Shown: one piece after another, positions 13,788 to 20,840 of the stretch
How positions within the stretch are numbered: position 1 is the first letter of the stretch
Layout of the letters: every line of letters begins with the position of its first letter
Assembly: GCA_017418585.1 (NCBI GenBank)
Contig: JAFONG010000101.1
Span: 1-20,840 of the forward strand
Reading direction: 5' to 3'
Source: Erysipelotrichaceae bacterium
GTDB taxonomy: Bacteria; Bacillota_I; Bacilli_A; Erysipelotrichales; Erysipelotrichaceae
DNA: 20,840 nucleotides
Position numbers and translations under genes: made by a program
Notes under the pieces: generated by a model
The model's input: only the letters and a program-made list of their open reading frames with translations
What the model was told of the DNA's origin: nothing
Database searches by the model: none

Positions 13788-15002
13788 ATGAAGAAGATAT
13801 TGTGTATACTGTTCGCCATACTGCTGCTGGGAATGGGCCAGCAAGTATATGCCGAAGACGGCCATATCATCATGAAGGACGGCGGTACGGATTATTCATC
13901 CTACGAGACCTATCAGGAACTGAACGAAGATCTTGAAAGGATCGAAAACGAGTACGATATTGCCATCTACTTCATCTACGACGATTCAATCGAAAACAGC
14001 GAAAACGGCGTCTCATCCTATGCCAAGGATTTTCTGAACAGACATCTGGGTGCCAAGAATACCGTTGTCATGGTAGTCGCAAAGAATTACTATACAGTAA
14101 AGACGGACGGCCCGCAGGGAAGTCTGGTGTCAAACGAAGCAAGAAAGCTATTTGAACTGTACAACAACGCTTCAAGCCGTTATGACGGGATCGAGGCTTT
14201 CTATCAGTACGTAGTGAAGATCATCAATGAGGAAACCTATGTCAGCGGCGCTCCAAGGGTAAGCGGCAAACCTCGCGTCTATGACGGGGCAGGTCTGCTT
14301 AGCAGTGATGAAGTTTCATCCTTGACCAAGAAGCTGAAAGATCTCTCTGACAGGCACAACATGGATATTCTTGTACTGACCTCAGATACTCTCAACGGCA
14401 TGGATACCGATAATTATGCGGACGACTTCTACGACTACAACGGCTACAAGGATGACGGCGTTCTGCTGTTTATCTCCATGTCGACCAGCGAGATGTACAT
14501 TTCCACCAAGGGAAGAGGTACGGACTATATCACCGATTACGGTATCGACTATATCTTCGGGCAGATTTCCGACGATCTGTCTTCAGACAGATTCTATGAT
14601 GCTTTCGTAAAGTATGCGGATCTGACGGACGGACTGATCGCGGAAGCGGAAAGCGGCAACGTCGTCGATGTCGACAGCAAGCCGAAGAAAAGCTTCACTG
14701 CCGCCAATGTGGGCATTTCAGCCATTGCAGGACTGATCACTTCCCTGATCACCGCTCTGGTTCTGAAAGGGCAGATGAGAAACGTTCATTACGAAAGATA
14801 TGCGGGAAACTATGTTGTCAGCAACAGTTTCCACATTACCGGCATGTCGGACATGCTGGTTAACAGACACGTCAGCAGAACCCCTCGTTCAAGAAGCAAT
14901 ACTTCATCCGGACATGGTCCGACTCATTATTCCGGAGGGGGTTCGCACACGCACACTTCTTCAAGTGGTTCAAGTCATGGCGGACATGGCGCTCACTTTT
15001 AG
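13788..15002 (+). CDS. Secreted/membrane protein with two TPM domains (YdjH-like)
   Basis: The 404-residue protein starts with a signal peptide (1-22, ending VYA). Two TPM-type domains follow: about 33-150, and 163-288 with the typical VYDGAGLLSSDEVSSLTKKL opening and DDGVLLFISM core. A membrane segment lies at about 304-326. The tail (about 370-404) is rich in Ser, Gly and His and ends HGGHGAHF, as is usual for TPM proteins. TPM domains have been linked to membrane-protein quality control and, in plants, to acid phosphatase activity. The gene lies 4 bases after the zinc-ribbon gene, and it corresponds to YdjH by domain content and position. The first TPM copy is more divergent than the second. 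Confidence 0.88.
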   Translation: MKKILCILFAILLLGMGQQVYAEDGHIIMKDGGTDYSSYETYQELNEDLERIENEYDIAIYFIYDDSIENSENGVSSYAKDFLNRHLGAKNTVVMVVAKNYYTVKTDGPQGSLVSNEARKLFELYNNASSRYDGIEAFYQYVVKIINEETYVSGAPRVSGKPRVYDGAGLLSSDEVSSLTKKLKDLSDRHNMDILVLTSDTLNGMDTDNYADDFYDYNGYKDDGVLLFISMSTSEMYISTKGRGTDYITDYGIDYIFGQISDDLSSDRFYDAFVKYADLTDGLIAEAESGNVVDVDSKPKKSFTAANVGISAIAGLITSLITALVLKGQMRNVHYERYAGNYVVSNSFHITGMSDMLVNRHVSRTPRSRSNTSSGHGPTHYSGGGSHTHTSSSGSSHGGHGAHF

Positions 15003-15034
15003 AATAAAGAATTAAATCAAAGGAGGAATTTAGA

Positions 15035-16114
15035 ATGGGTTTAATTAAAGCTTTAGTTGGTTCGGTTGCCGGAACATTAAGTGACACCTGGAAGGATTAT
15101 TTTGTATGTGATTCTTTAGACAACGACACTTTGATGGTTAAGGGAACCAAAAGGGGCTACAGCGGTTCAAACGATGTCATCACCAACGGTTCAGGAATCG
15201 TCGTTAACGAAGGTCAGTGCGCTCTGGTTGTCGAAGAGGGCAATATTCTGGAAGTTGCGGCTGAGCCGGGCAACTACACGTTTGACTCAAGCATGTCGCC
15301 AAGCATTTTTGACGGCGGCATTGAAGGACTGAAGAATACTTTCAAGGACGCTTTAGGCAGATTCACTTACGGCGGAGATGTCAACAAGAGCCAGAGAGTA
15401 TACTACGTCAATACCAAAGAGATCATGGGCAACATGTACGGCACTTCTACACCGATTCCATTTAGAGTTGTAATAGATAAGAACAGCGGTGTAGATGCGG
15501 ATATCGCTGTCAGATGCAACGGTGAATATTCATTCAGGATCGTCAATCCGCTGCTGTTCTATCAGAACGTTGCAGGCAATAGGGCAAGCCGTTTCGATAA
15601 GGATGAACTGATTTCCCTGATGAAGTCAGAAATGCTGGATGCATTGAATCCTGCATTCGCCAAGATCTCGGAAATGGGTATCAGATACTCTGAACTTCCT
15701 TCGCACACTGCAGAGCTGAAAGAAGCTGTTGCCGAAGTGCTGAGCAAGAAATGGGAAGAAGAAAGAGGTATCGCTTTCCAGAGCATTACGGTCAATTCCG
15801 TAACGGTTCCGGAAGCAGATGCGGAAAGAATCAAGAATGCGCAGTTCGCAGCTCTGAACAAGGATCCTGAGATGGCTAATGCAACTCTGGTTACCGCTAC
15901 GGCTGATGCGATGAGAGATGCGGCAAAGAACCCTAGCGGTGCCGGTGCCGGATTCGTCAATGTCAATATGGCACAGAATGCCGCTACAGGTCTTTACCAG
16001 CACACCGCCCCTGCACAGCAGCAGGAAGTATACGGCTACTGTCCGTTCTGCGGCAAAGCTCTTCCGATTCCGGGCGCGAAATTCTGTCCGTTCTGCGGAA
16101 AAGAACTCGCATAG
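15035..16114 (+). CDS. SPFH-domain protein with C-terminal zinc ribbon (YdjI-like)
   Basis: The 359-residue protein begins after a strong AAAGGAGG. The N-terminal two thirds (about 45-270) are an SPFH domain of the 'virion core protein' branch (VVNEGQCALVVEEGNI, EPGNYTFDSS, ITVNSVTVPEADAERI). The end carries a zinc ribbon with C336, C339, C351 and C354 (two CPFCGK repeats). B. subtilis YdjI has the same layout and is needed to link PspA to the membrane; it acts with YdjG and YdjH. No membrane segment is seen, so association with the membrane probably depends on the two partner proteins encoded upstream. This gene ends the operon and is followed by a terminator. Confidence 0.9.
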   Translation: MGLIKALVGSVAGTLSDTWKDYFVCDSLDNDTLMVKGTKRGYSGSNDVITNGSGIVVNEGQCALVVEEGNILEVAAEPGNYTFDSSMSPSIFDGGIEGLKNTFKDALGRFTYGGDVNKSQRVYYVNTKEIMGNMYGTSTPIPFRVVIDKNSGVDADIAVRCNGEYSFRIVNPLLFYQNVAGNRASRFDKDELISLMKSEMLDALNPAFAKISEMGIRYSELPSHTAELKEAVAEVLSKKWEEERGIAFQSITVNSVTVPEADAERIKNAQFAALNKDPEMANATLVTATADAMRDAAKNPSGAGAGFVNVNMAQNAATGLYQHTAPAQQQEVYGYCPFCGKALPIPGAKFCPFCGKELA

Positions 16115-16133
16115 TTCAACCCGATCGAACTTC

Positions 16134-16161
16134 AAAACCTGTCAGAAATGACAGGTTTTTT
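16134..16161 (+). terminator. Intrinsic terminator of the ydjGHI-like operon
   Basis: AAAACCTGTCA (16134-16144) pairs with TGACAGGTTTT (16149-16159) around a GAAA tetraloop and runs into T's. It is one of the strongest terminators in the window. Confidence 0.95.
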
Positions 16162-16189
16162 ATTGTTTTCATAACTGCTTAAACCGTTC

Positions 16190-16200
16190 TATGATATGAT
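16190..16200 (+). promoter_or_regulatory. Duplicated -10 box before the Na/Pi cotransporter gene
   Basis: TATGAT occurs twice in succession (16190-16195 and 16195-16200). The second copy would place the transcript start only about five bases before the ATG at 16212. No Shine-Dalgarno sequence lies between, so the mRNA may be leaderless or nearly so. Confidence 0.5.
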
Positions 16201-16211
16201 TAAGATACAAT

Positions 16212-17831
16212 ATGAAATTTACAGATGTCTTATCAGTACTTAGCGGTCTGGCGATCTTCCTCTATGGCATGGAAGTCATGGGAAGCGGTTTTAAGCACAT
16301 GGCCGGAGGAAAACTCCAGGATTTTCTTGAGAAGCTGACGAAAAAACCGCTTGTAGCCATGCTGGCGGGAATACTGGTAACGGCTCTTATTCAGTCATCC
16401 GGTGCAACTACAAGCATGCTTGTAAGTTTTGTCAATGCCGGAATCATGAGAGTAGCTCAGACGGTTTACGTAATTCTGGGCAGCAACATCGGTACGACGA
16501 TCACCGGTCACCTTATGGCCTTGGACGTAGGACTTGTTGCTCCGTTTATGGCGTTTATCGGTGTCTGCCTGATCATGTTTGTAAAGAACGACAAACTGAA
16601 TGCGATCGGCGAAATTATGATGGGCCTTGGTTTTGTCTTTCTGGGAATGGAAACCATGTCCGGAGGTCTTGCTCCTTTGGGAAGGTCGCAGTTCTTCCTG
16701 AACATTCTTTCCAGCATGCAGAATCCGATATTCGGTATACTGGTCGGTTTTGTTCTTACCACGATTGTTCAGTCTTCTTCCGCTTCGTTAGGTATTATCC
16801 AGTCACTCGCAAAAAGCGGACTGGTTACGATCAAGGACGTCATGTTCTTCAACCTTGGCCAGAATCTTGGCTCATGTACAACAGCCATGCTGGCGTCGCT
16901 TTCATTCAACAGAGACGCAAAAAGAGTGTCCATCATAAACTTCACGTTCAATATCGTCAATGCTGTGCTGTTTACGATCCTTTATTCATTGTTCCCGTTC
17001 GAAAGAATGTACGAAATGCTGGCACCGGGTAGAGTTGTTGAACAGATCGCCCTGATGCATACCTTTACCAATGTCGTTACTTCTCTGGCCTGTTTCCCGA
17101 TAGCCGGACTTCTTTCGAAAATCGCCTATCTGATCATCCCTGATCAGGGAAGCGAGAAGAAACTCCAGCCTGAAATCACTCAGCCGACGAATATCGAAAA
17201 CAACCCGGTCTTCAATATTTACGGTATCAATATTGAGCTCAGCAACATGTTCAAGATTGTAAAGGACAGCATTCACAAAAGCATCGATGCCATTCTGGAA
17301 CATTATTCTGCCATCGATGAGATCAGAAAGAACGAGAATGAAGTCGATCTGATTAACAAGGGCATCTCCAAGAACCTTTCTCTGCTGATGGCCAGCAATC
17401 TGAATGCGCATGAATCCAGACAGGCAGCCTCCATGTTCTCGATCAATATCGATCTGGAAAGGATGAGCGATCATGCGCTTAACATCGCCGAAGCGGGTGA
17501 AGATCTGGTCAGTTCCGATCTTTCTTTCTCGATAGATGCATATGACGAGATCCATGAGCTCTCACAGCTCTTATTGGATAGTCTTCTGATGATTGATCAC
17601 ATCATCGAAACGGGAGAATTCGATGTCATGGAAGGAATCGATTCCAACGAGGAAAAGATTGATGATCTCTGTTTCCGATATCGTGATATTGAAATCGAGA
17701 GAATGAAAAAAGACACGGATGAATCCGAATCCGGTGTTGTATATTCGGAAATGCTGATCGACATCGAAAGGATAGGCGATCATATCGTCAACATAGCTGA
17801 AAGTCTTCGTAACAGCATGCAGGACCTCTAA
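16212..17831 (+). CDS. Na+/phosphate cotransporter family protein with PhoU-like tail
   Basis: The 539-residue protein has a membrane part (about 1-315) with the paired repeats characteristic of NptA/NaPi-II transporters: QSSGATTS (61-68) and QSSSAS (187-192), each after a hydrophobic helix and marking the inverted substrate-binding halves. The cytoplasmic C-terminal region (about 340-535) is alpha-helical and PhoU-like, with two related blocks (ERMSDHALNIAEAGEDL and ERIGDHIVNIAESL). It likely imports phosphate with sodium, and the PhoU-like part may sense or gate it. Alternative ions are possible for this broad family. The start has no visible ribosome-binding site, but MKFTDVLSVLSGLAIFLYGME is the usual N-terminus of the family. 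Confidence 0.93.
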   Translation: MKFTDVLSVLSGLAIFLYGMEVMGSGFKHMAGGKLQDFLEKLTKKPLVAMLAGILVTALIQSSGATTSMLVSFVNAGIMRVAQTVYVILGSNIGTTITGHLMALDVGLVAPFMAFIGVCLIMFVKNDKLNAIGEIMMGLGFVFLGMETMSGGLAPLGRSQFFLNILSSMQNPIFGILVGFVLTTIVQSSSASLGIIQSLAKSGLVTIKDVMFFNLGQNLGSCTTAMLASLSFNRDAKRVSIINFTFNIVNAVLFTILYSLFPFERMYEMLAPGRVVEQIALMHTFTNVVTSLACFPIAGLLSKIAYLIIPDQGSEKKLQPEITQPTNIENNPVFNIYGINIELSNMFKIVKDSIHKSIDAILEHYSAIDEIRKNENEVDLINKGISKNLSLLMASNLNAHESRQAASMFSINIDLERMSDHALNIAEAGEDLVSSDLSFSIDAYDEIHELSQLLLDSLLMIDHIIETGEFDVMEGIDSNEEKIDDLCFRYRDIEIERMKKDTDESESGVVYSEMLIDIERIGDHIVNIAESLRNSMQDL

Positions 17832-17840
17832 GGTCCTTTT
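17821..17840 (+). terminator. Terminator overlapping the stop codon of the Na/Pi gene
   Basis: AGGACCT (17821-17827) pairs with AGGTCCT (17831-17837) around CTA, followed by T's. The TAA stop (17829-17831) sits in the loop and the start of the 3' strand, so a ribosome finishing the gene would cover the hairpin. Confidence 0.75.
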
Positions 17841-17841
17841 G

Positions 17842-17870
17842 TTAACCTTTTGATTCTGATGCACTATACT
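17842..17870 (+). promoter_or_regulatory. Promoter of the structured RNA
   Basis: TTAACC (17842-17847) and TATACT (17865-17870) are spaced 17 bp apart, a good sigma-A-type match. Transcription would begin near 17877, at the start of the GCGC hairpin. Confidence 0.6.
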
Positions 17871-17876
17871 AAATAA

Positions 17877-17951
17877 GCGCGGAAAAGCGCCAAGCGGTCT
17901 GAGAAGCATAAGGATAGGATGATACCATCCTTATGGATTCAGGCCTTTTTT
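17877..17951 (+). ncRNA. Unclassified short structured RNA or attenuator leader
   Basis: After the promoter comes a small GCGC-GGAAAA-GCGC hairpin, with AAGCG recurring three times within about 20 bases. A long hairpin follows. Its outer stem is GGTCTGA (17896-17902) with TTCAGGCC (17938-17945). Its inner stem is CATAAGGAT (17907-17915) with ATCCTTATG (17927-17935), capped by GG/CC, and six T's end it (17946-17951). By itself this would be a small RNA of about 75 bases. Placed before a short ORF with a good ribosome-binding site, it could instead be an attenuator or riboswitch-like leader. It matches no riboswitch class I recognise. Confidence 0.5.
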
Positions 17952-17976
17952 ATTGCACCCGGGAAAGGGGAACTAT

Positions 17977-18108
17977 ATGGCAAAAACATTCAATATCATT
18001 AATCGTCGCGACCTTCCCACCGGTGAGAAGAAAGCCGTCCTTGTTGTTAAAGGCAAGTCTGCTGCCAATCCAAACTATTTCGTCAGGGTGCTCAGGCTTT
18101 GCCTGTAG
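17977..18108 (+). CDS. 43-codon ORF of unknown function, or remnant of a larger gene
   Basis: The ORF begins after AAAGGGG at about 17964-17970 and reads MAKTFNIINRRDLPTG..., then a V/K-rich stretch and NYFVRVLRLCL, ending at TAG 18106-18108. The composition is protein-like and basic. The abrupt end within what looks like a beta-rich N-terminal domain (NPNYFVRV) suggests a truncated gene, perhaps the remnant of a mobile-element protein, but I do not recognise a family. CAGGC/GCCTG at its end forms a small hairpin. Together with the RNA upstream it fills the gap between the Na/Pi gene and the nitroreductase gene. Confidence 0.4.
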   Translation: MAKTFNIINRRDLPTGEKKAVLVVKGKSAANPNYFVRVLRLCL

Positions 18109-18112
18109 CTCT

Positions 18113-18144
18113 TTGAAAACAGACTGTCGATGAAATGGTATACT
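18113..18144 (+). promoter_or_regulatory. Extended -10 promoter for the nitroreductase gene
   Basis: TATACT (18139-18144) is preceded directly by TGG, giving an extended -10 (TGnTATACT). TTGAAA (18113-18118) lies 20 bp upstream and could help as a loosely spaced -35. Confidence 0.55.
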
Positions 18145-18212
18145 AGAATTAATAAGCAGTATAGAACAATTAAGAACCGTAAGGATTATGATCTGAAACA
18201 GGAGAATTAACG

Positions 18213-18878
18213 ATGAGCGATATACTAAAACTGATGGAAACAAGACACAGCGTCAGACAGTATTTGGATAAAACGATTCCTGCGGATATCAGGACAGAAC
18301 TGGATACATACGCATCTGAACTGAACATGACAGGGAATCTGCATATTCAGATCATCTATGATGAAGCGGAATGCTTCAGCAGTGCTTTGGCGCATTACGG
18401 CAGGTTTGAAAACTGCAGCAACTATATTGTCATGGCCGGAAAAAAGACTGACGATCTGGAAGAACGCTGCGGCTATTATGGACAGCTTCTGGTGCTGAAA
18501 GCTCAGGTTCTGGGACTGAATACCTGCTGGGCAGCTTTGACCCATGGAAAGAGCAAGGCTGTTCTGAAAAAAGACGAGAAAGAAGTCATCATTATTGCCT
18601 TGGGTTACGGAAAGACGCAGGGAAGTCCGCATAGGAGCAAGTCTCCGTCAGAAGTCAGCGACATTACAGGAGATTCTCCTGAATGGTACAAAGAAGGCAT
18701 TCAGGCCGCGCTTATGGCACCGACAGCGGTCAATCAGCAGAAGTTCCGTTTTACCCGAAACGGCAATGAAGTAACGGTAAGACCGGGAAAGATCGGCAGC
18801 TGTCTTAAAATCGATCTGGGTATCGTGAAATGTCACTTTGAACTCGGAGCAGGAAAAGAAAACTTTGAATGGGTCTAA
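18213..18878 (+). CDS. Nitroreductase family protein (TM1586-like)
   Basis: The 221-residue protein opens with LMETRHSVRQYLDKTI, the flavin-phosphate-binding start of nitroreductases. It then shows GYYGQLLVLKAQVLGLNTCWAAL and IIALGYG. A second half with SPEWYKEGIQAALMAPTAVNQQKFRF marks the TM1586-type putative nitroreductases, which look like two fused half-domains. It probably binds FMN and reduces small organic substrates with NAD(P)H; the natural substrate is unknown. ACAGGAG lies 8-14 bases before the ATG. The next gene follows after 19 bases, with its own ribosome-binding site. Confidence 0.9.
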   Translation: MSDILKLMETRHSVRQYLDKTIPADIRTELDTYASELNMTGNLHIQIIYDEAECFSSALAHYGRFENCSNYIVMAGKKTDDLEERCGYYGQLLVLKAQVLGLNTCWAALTHGKSKAVLKKDEKEVIIIALGYGKTQGSPHRSKSPSEVSDITGDSPEWYKEGIQAALMAPTAVNQQKFRFTRNGNEVTVRPGKIGSCLKIDLGIVKCHFELGAGKENFEWV

Positions 18879-18897
18879 GAGACCGTAAGGAGAGCAT

Positions 18898-19653
18898 ATG
18901 GAATACATCAGGGTAACAAAAGAGAATCTGGAGAAGGAGCACATCTGCTGTGCGATCTCCAGCAACAGGGATATCCAGGTATCATCAAAGAAAGCCTGGC
19001 TTTCTGATCGTTTTGACGAGGGGCTGGTTTTCTTAAAGAGTGTTGAAAGAGGGAAATGCTTCATTGAATATCTGCCTGCGGAAAATGCCTGGAATCCGAT
19101 CGATGCGGAAGGATATACCTATATCGACTGTCTCTGGGTATCCGGCTCATTCAAGGGACACGGATATTCAAGCGACCTGCTGGAGGCGTGCATCTCCGAC
19201 AGCAAGGTCCGCAACAGAAAAGGTCTGTGCATTCTTTCTTCAGACAGAAAGAAGCCGTTTCTTGCCGATCCTAAATATCTAAGACATAAGGGCTTTATGG
19301 TATGCGATGAAGCGGATAACGGAATACAGCTGTGGTATCTTCCGTTTAAGGAAGATGAAACGGTTCCGAAGTTTAAAGAATGTGCCAGACATCCGCAAGT
19401 CGATGAACGGGGATATGTTCTGTATTATACGAACCAGTGCCCGTTTAACGCCAAGTATGTGCCGATTCTGGAAGAGACCGCAAAAAAGTACAACATCAGT
19501 TTCAAGGCGATCCGTATCAGCAGCAGACAGGAAGCGCAGAACGCTCCGACGCCGATTACGACTTACGCCTTGTTCCATGACGGGGAATATCTGACGAACG
19601 AGCAGATGAACGATACAAAGTTTCTGAAACTGGCATTAGAGAAAACGGCATAA
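18898..19653 (+). CDS. GNAT N-acetyltransferase with C-terminal YoaP domain
   Basis: The 251-residue protein has an N-terminal GNAT domain, with the acetyl-CoA loop in VSGSFKGHGYSSDLLEACI (about 81-99) and a usual late strand KGFMVCDEADNGIQLWYL. The C-terminal part (about 172-248; VLYYTNQCPFNAKYVP, ISFKAIRISSRQEAQNAP, then TYALFHDGEYLT) matches the YoaP-like domain, which resembles a thioredoxin-type fold with a single cysteine (C181). YoaP proteins of B. subtilis have this same two-domain plan; their substrates are unknown. TAAGGAGA lies 6 bases before the ATG. The GH25 gene starts 3 bases after the stop. Confidence 0.9.
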   Translation: MEYIRVTKENLEKEHICCAISSNRDIQVSSKKAWLSDRFDEGLVFLKSVERGKCFIEYLPAENAWNPIDAEGYTYIDCLWVSGSFKGHGYSSDLLEACISDSKVRNRKGLCILSSDRKKPFLADPKYLRHKGFMVCDEADNGIQLWYLPFKEDETVPKFKECARHPQVDERGYVLYYTNQCPFNAKYVPILEETAKKYNISFKAIRISSRQEAQNAPTPITTYALFHDGEYLTNEQMNDTKFLKLALEKTA

Positions 19654-19656
19654 AAG

Positions 19657-20840
19657 ATGTTTAAAGAAAAGAAAACACTGATATATATTATTGGAACGCT
19701 TCTTTTGGCGGGATTACTTGCCGCATTCTTTTTAAGACCGTCTGTCCGATTTGTGCAAGAGGAACAGGTCCTGGAAAGAACCGTTCTTTATCCGGCAGAA
19801 GACTATGTCGTCAAGAGCAACGGCAATGCTGTTCCGGAAGCGGAATATCTTGATACAGAAGAAGTTGGAGTTCACCGTTTCCATTACACGGTAACGAAAT
19901 GGATCTTCAAGAGGGATACCGTTTTTACCTATGAAGTTGTCGATACGACGCCTCCTGTCATTGAGATCAAAGAGAAAAGAGTCGTCAAGGATCCGGGAGA
20001 TATCTATTCCGTAGAAGAGATCAACAGCAACATTTCCGTAAATGAAGGATCTTTTTTCTACGAGACGGATTATGATTCTGAACGGTCGGCTGTCTATACG
20101 GTTAAAATCAGAGCCGAAGACGATTACGGAAACGTATCGGAAGCTTCCTACGAAGTCGAGGTAAGAGACATAGAACCGCCTTTCGTTTTCAGATACGGAG
20201 ACGGTGCGCTTGTTCAGTTGAAAAACGAGTTCAACATCCAGGATATCGTAGCCTATGGCGACAATGCCGATCCTGAGCCCGAATTAACGGTAGAAGGGGA
20301 AGTGAATACTTTCAAGAAGGGTCGTTATCCGTTGCATGCCGTAGTGAAGGATCGTTCCGGAAACGTAACGGAATGGGATCTGACAGTAGAAGTTACGGAT
20401 CACATTCCGGATTATGATACGGATGAAGAGGAATATCTCTTTGAGGATTTCATCAGAGACTATGCGGGAGAAGGAAGGGAATTCGGCATTGATGTATCGA
20501 CCTGGCAGGGAGACATCGACTTTGAAGCCGTAAAGGCTGCCGGATGCGATTTTGTGATCATCAGAGCGGGTTTCTCTTATGACGGTACGTTTACCCTTGA
20601 CAACAAGTTCCGGCAGAACTATGAGGGTGCGAAGCAGGCAGGACTTAAGGTAGGAATCTATCATTTCTCTTATGACAACAATGAAGAAGATCTTCTTTCG
20701 GCCTTAAACATGATCTTTACGGAACTCTCAGGAGAGAAACTGGATCTTCCGATCGTCTTCGACTGGGAGGATTTCTGGTGCTACCAGGAATATGAAATGA
20801 GTTTCCAGGATCTGAATCATCTCTATGATGTTTTTGAAAA
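19657..20840 (+). CDS. Membrane-anchored GH25 muramidase with Ig-like repeats (3' end outside window)
   Basis: The frame from ATG 19657 is open to the window end (394 codons and two bases). Residues 8-26 form a membrane anchor after a basic N-terminus. Extracellular beta-rich repeats follow at about 30-108, 109-181 and 182-250; DTTPPVIEI and the DYGNVSEASYEVEV and DRSGNVTEWDLTVEV units are typical of bacterial Ig/HYR-like domains. A GH25 domain begins with GIDVSTWQG (first acidic residue D279) and contains FDWEDF (D369-W370-E371), the DxE catalytic pair. It would cleave the MurNAc-GlcNAc backbone of peptidoglycan from outside the membrane. The remaining part of the GH25 barrel lies beyond the window. 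Confidence 0.92.
   Translation, partial: MFKEKKTLIYIIGTLLLAGLLAAFFLRPSVRFVQEEQVLERTVLYPAEDYVVKSNGNAVPEAEYLDTEEVGVHRFHYTVTKWIFKRDTVFTYEVVDTTPPVIEIKEKRVVKDPGDIYSVEEINSNISVNEGSFFYETDYDSERSAVYTVKIRAEDDYGNVSEASYEVEVRDIEPPFVFRYGDGALVQLKNEFNIQDIVAYGDNADPEPELTVEGEVNTFKKGRYPLHAVVKDRSGNVTEWDLTVEVTDHIPDYDTDEEEYLFEDFIRDYAGEGREFGIDVSTWQGDIDFEAVKAAGCDFVIIRAGFSYDGTFTLDNKFRQNYEGAKQAGLKVGIYHFSYDNNEEDLLSALNMIFTELSGEKLDLPIVFDWEDFWCYQEYEMSFQDLNHLYDVFE

Noticed and set aside
17933..18133. 66-codon frame overlapping the structured RNA and mini-ORF
   Set aside because: It starts inside the terminator stem, lacks a ribosome-binding site and has an atypical composition; the 17977 frame has better support.

Overview
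The window reads as chromosomal DNA of an anaerobic, moderate-GC member of the Bacillota, perhaps close to the Erysipelotrichales. This is inferred from strong AGGAGG-type ribosome-binding sites, a superoxide reductase, a two-subunit glycine decarboxylase under a tandem glycine riboswitch, and Bacillus YdjGHI-like and YoaP-like proteins. No organism-specific marker is present, so the placement is tentative. Every credible gene lies on the + strand, short gaps and overlaps are common, and intrinsic terminators divide the window into units.

Layout. 1-237 is the tail of a membrane protein, possibly PlsY, closed by a terminator. 300-4059 is a run of small accessory genes: a P-loop kinase-like protein, two unrecognised membrane proteins, a cysteine-rich DUF3795 protein overlapping a Nudix hydrolase, a DUF1697 protein, and a lysozyme-like protein whose front part appears to be frameshifted. 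4090-10866 is the best-understood block: promoter, tandem glycine riboswitch, terminator-like hairpin, then gcvT, gcvH, gcvPA, gcvPB, a lipoate-protein ligase and dihydrolipoyl dehydrogenase. Together these encode a complete glycine cleavage system plus the enzyme that lipoylates GcvH, switched by glycine. 10910-11441 holds tRNA-Pro(CGG) and a desulfoferrodoxin-type superoxide reductase. 11672-12604 is a CorA-type divalent metal transporter with a leader of about 130 nt.

12740-16114 is a three-gene operon (zinc-ribbon membrane protein, double-TPM membrane protein, SPFH protein with a C-terminal zinc ribbon) that matches the Bacillus subtilis ydjG-ydjH-ydjI set, but no pspA lies beside it. 16212-17831 is a Na/Pi cotransporter with a PhoU-like tail; its transcript terminator overlaps its stop codon. 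17865-18108 is the least explained stretch: a promoter, a short structured RNA ending in a long terminator hairpin, and a 43-codon ORF with a good ribosome-binding site. 18213-20840 carries a TM1586-type nitroreductase, a GNAT-YoaP protein and the start of a membrane-anchored GH25 muramidase that runs off the window.

The items most worth following up are the structured RNA plus mini-ORF at 17865-18108, the divergent second glycine aptamer, the frameshifted lysozyme-like gene, and the ydjGHI-like operon without pspA. No CRISPR array, complete insertion sequence, phage module or replication origin was seen.
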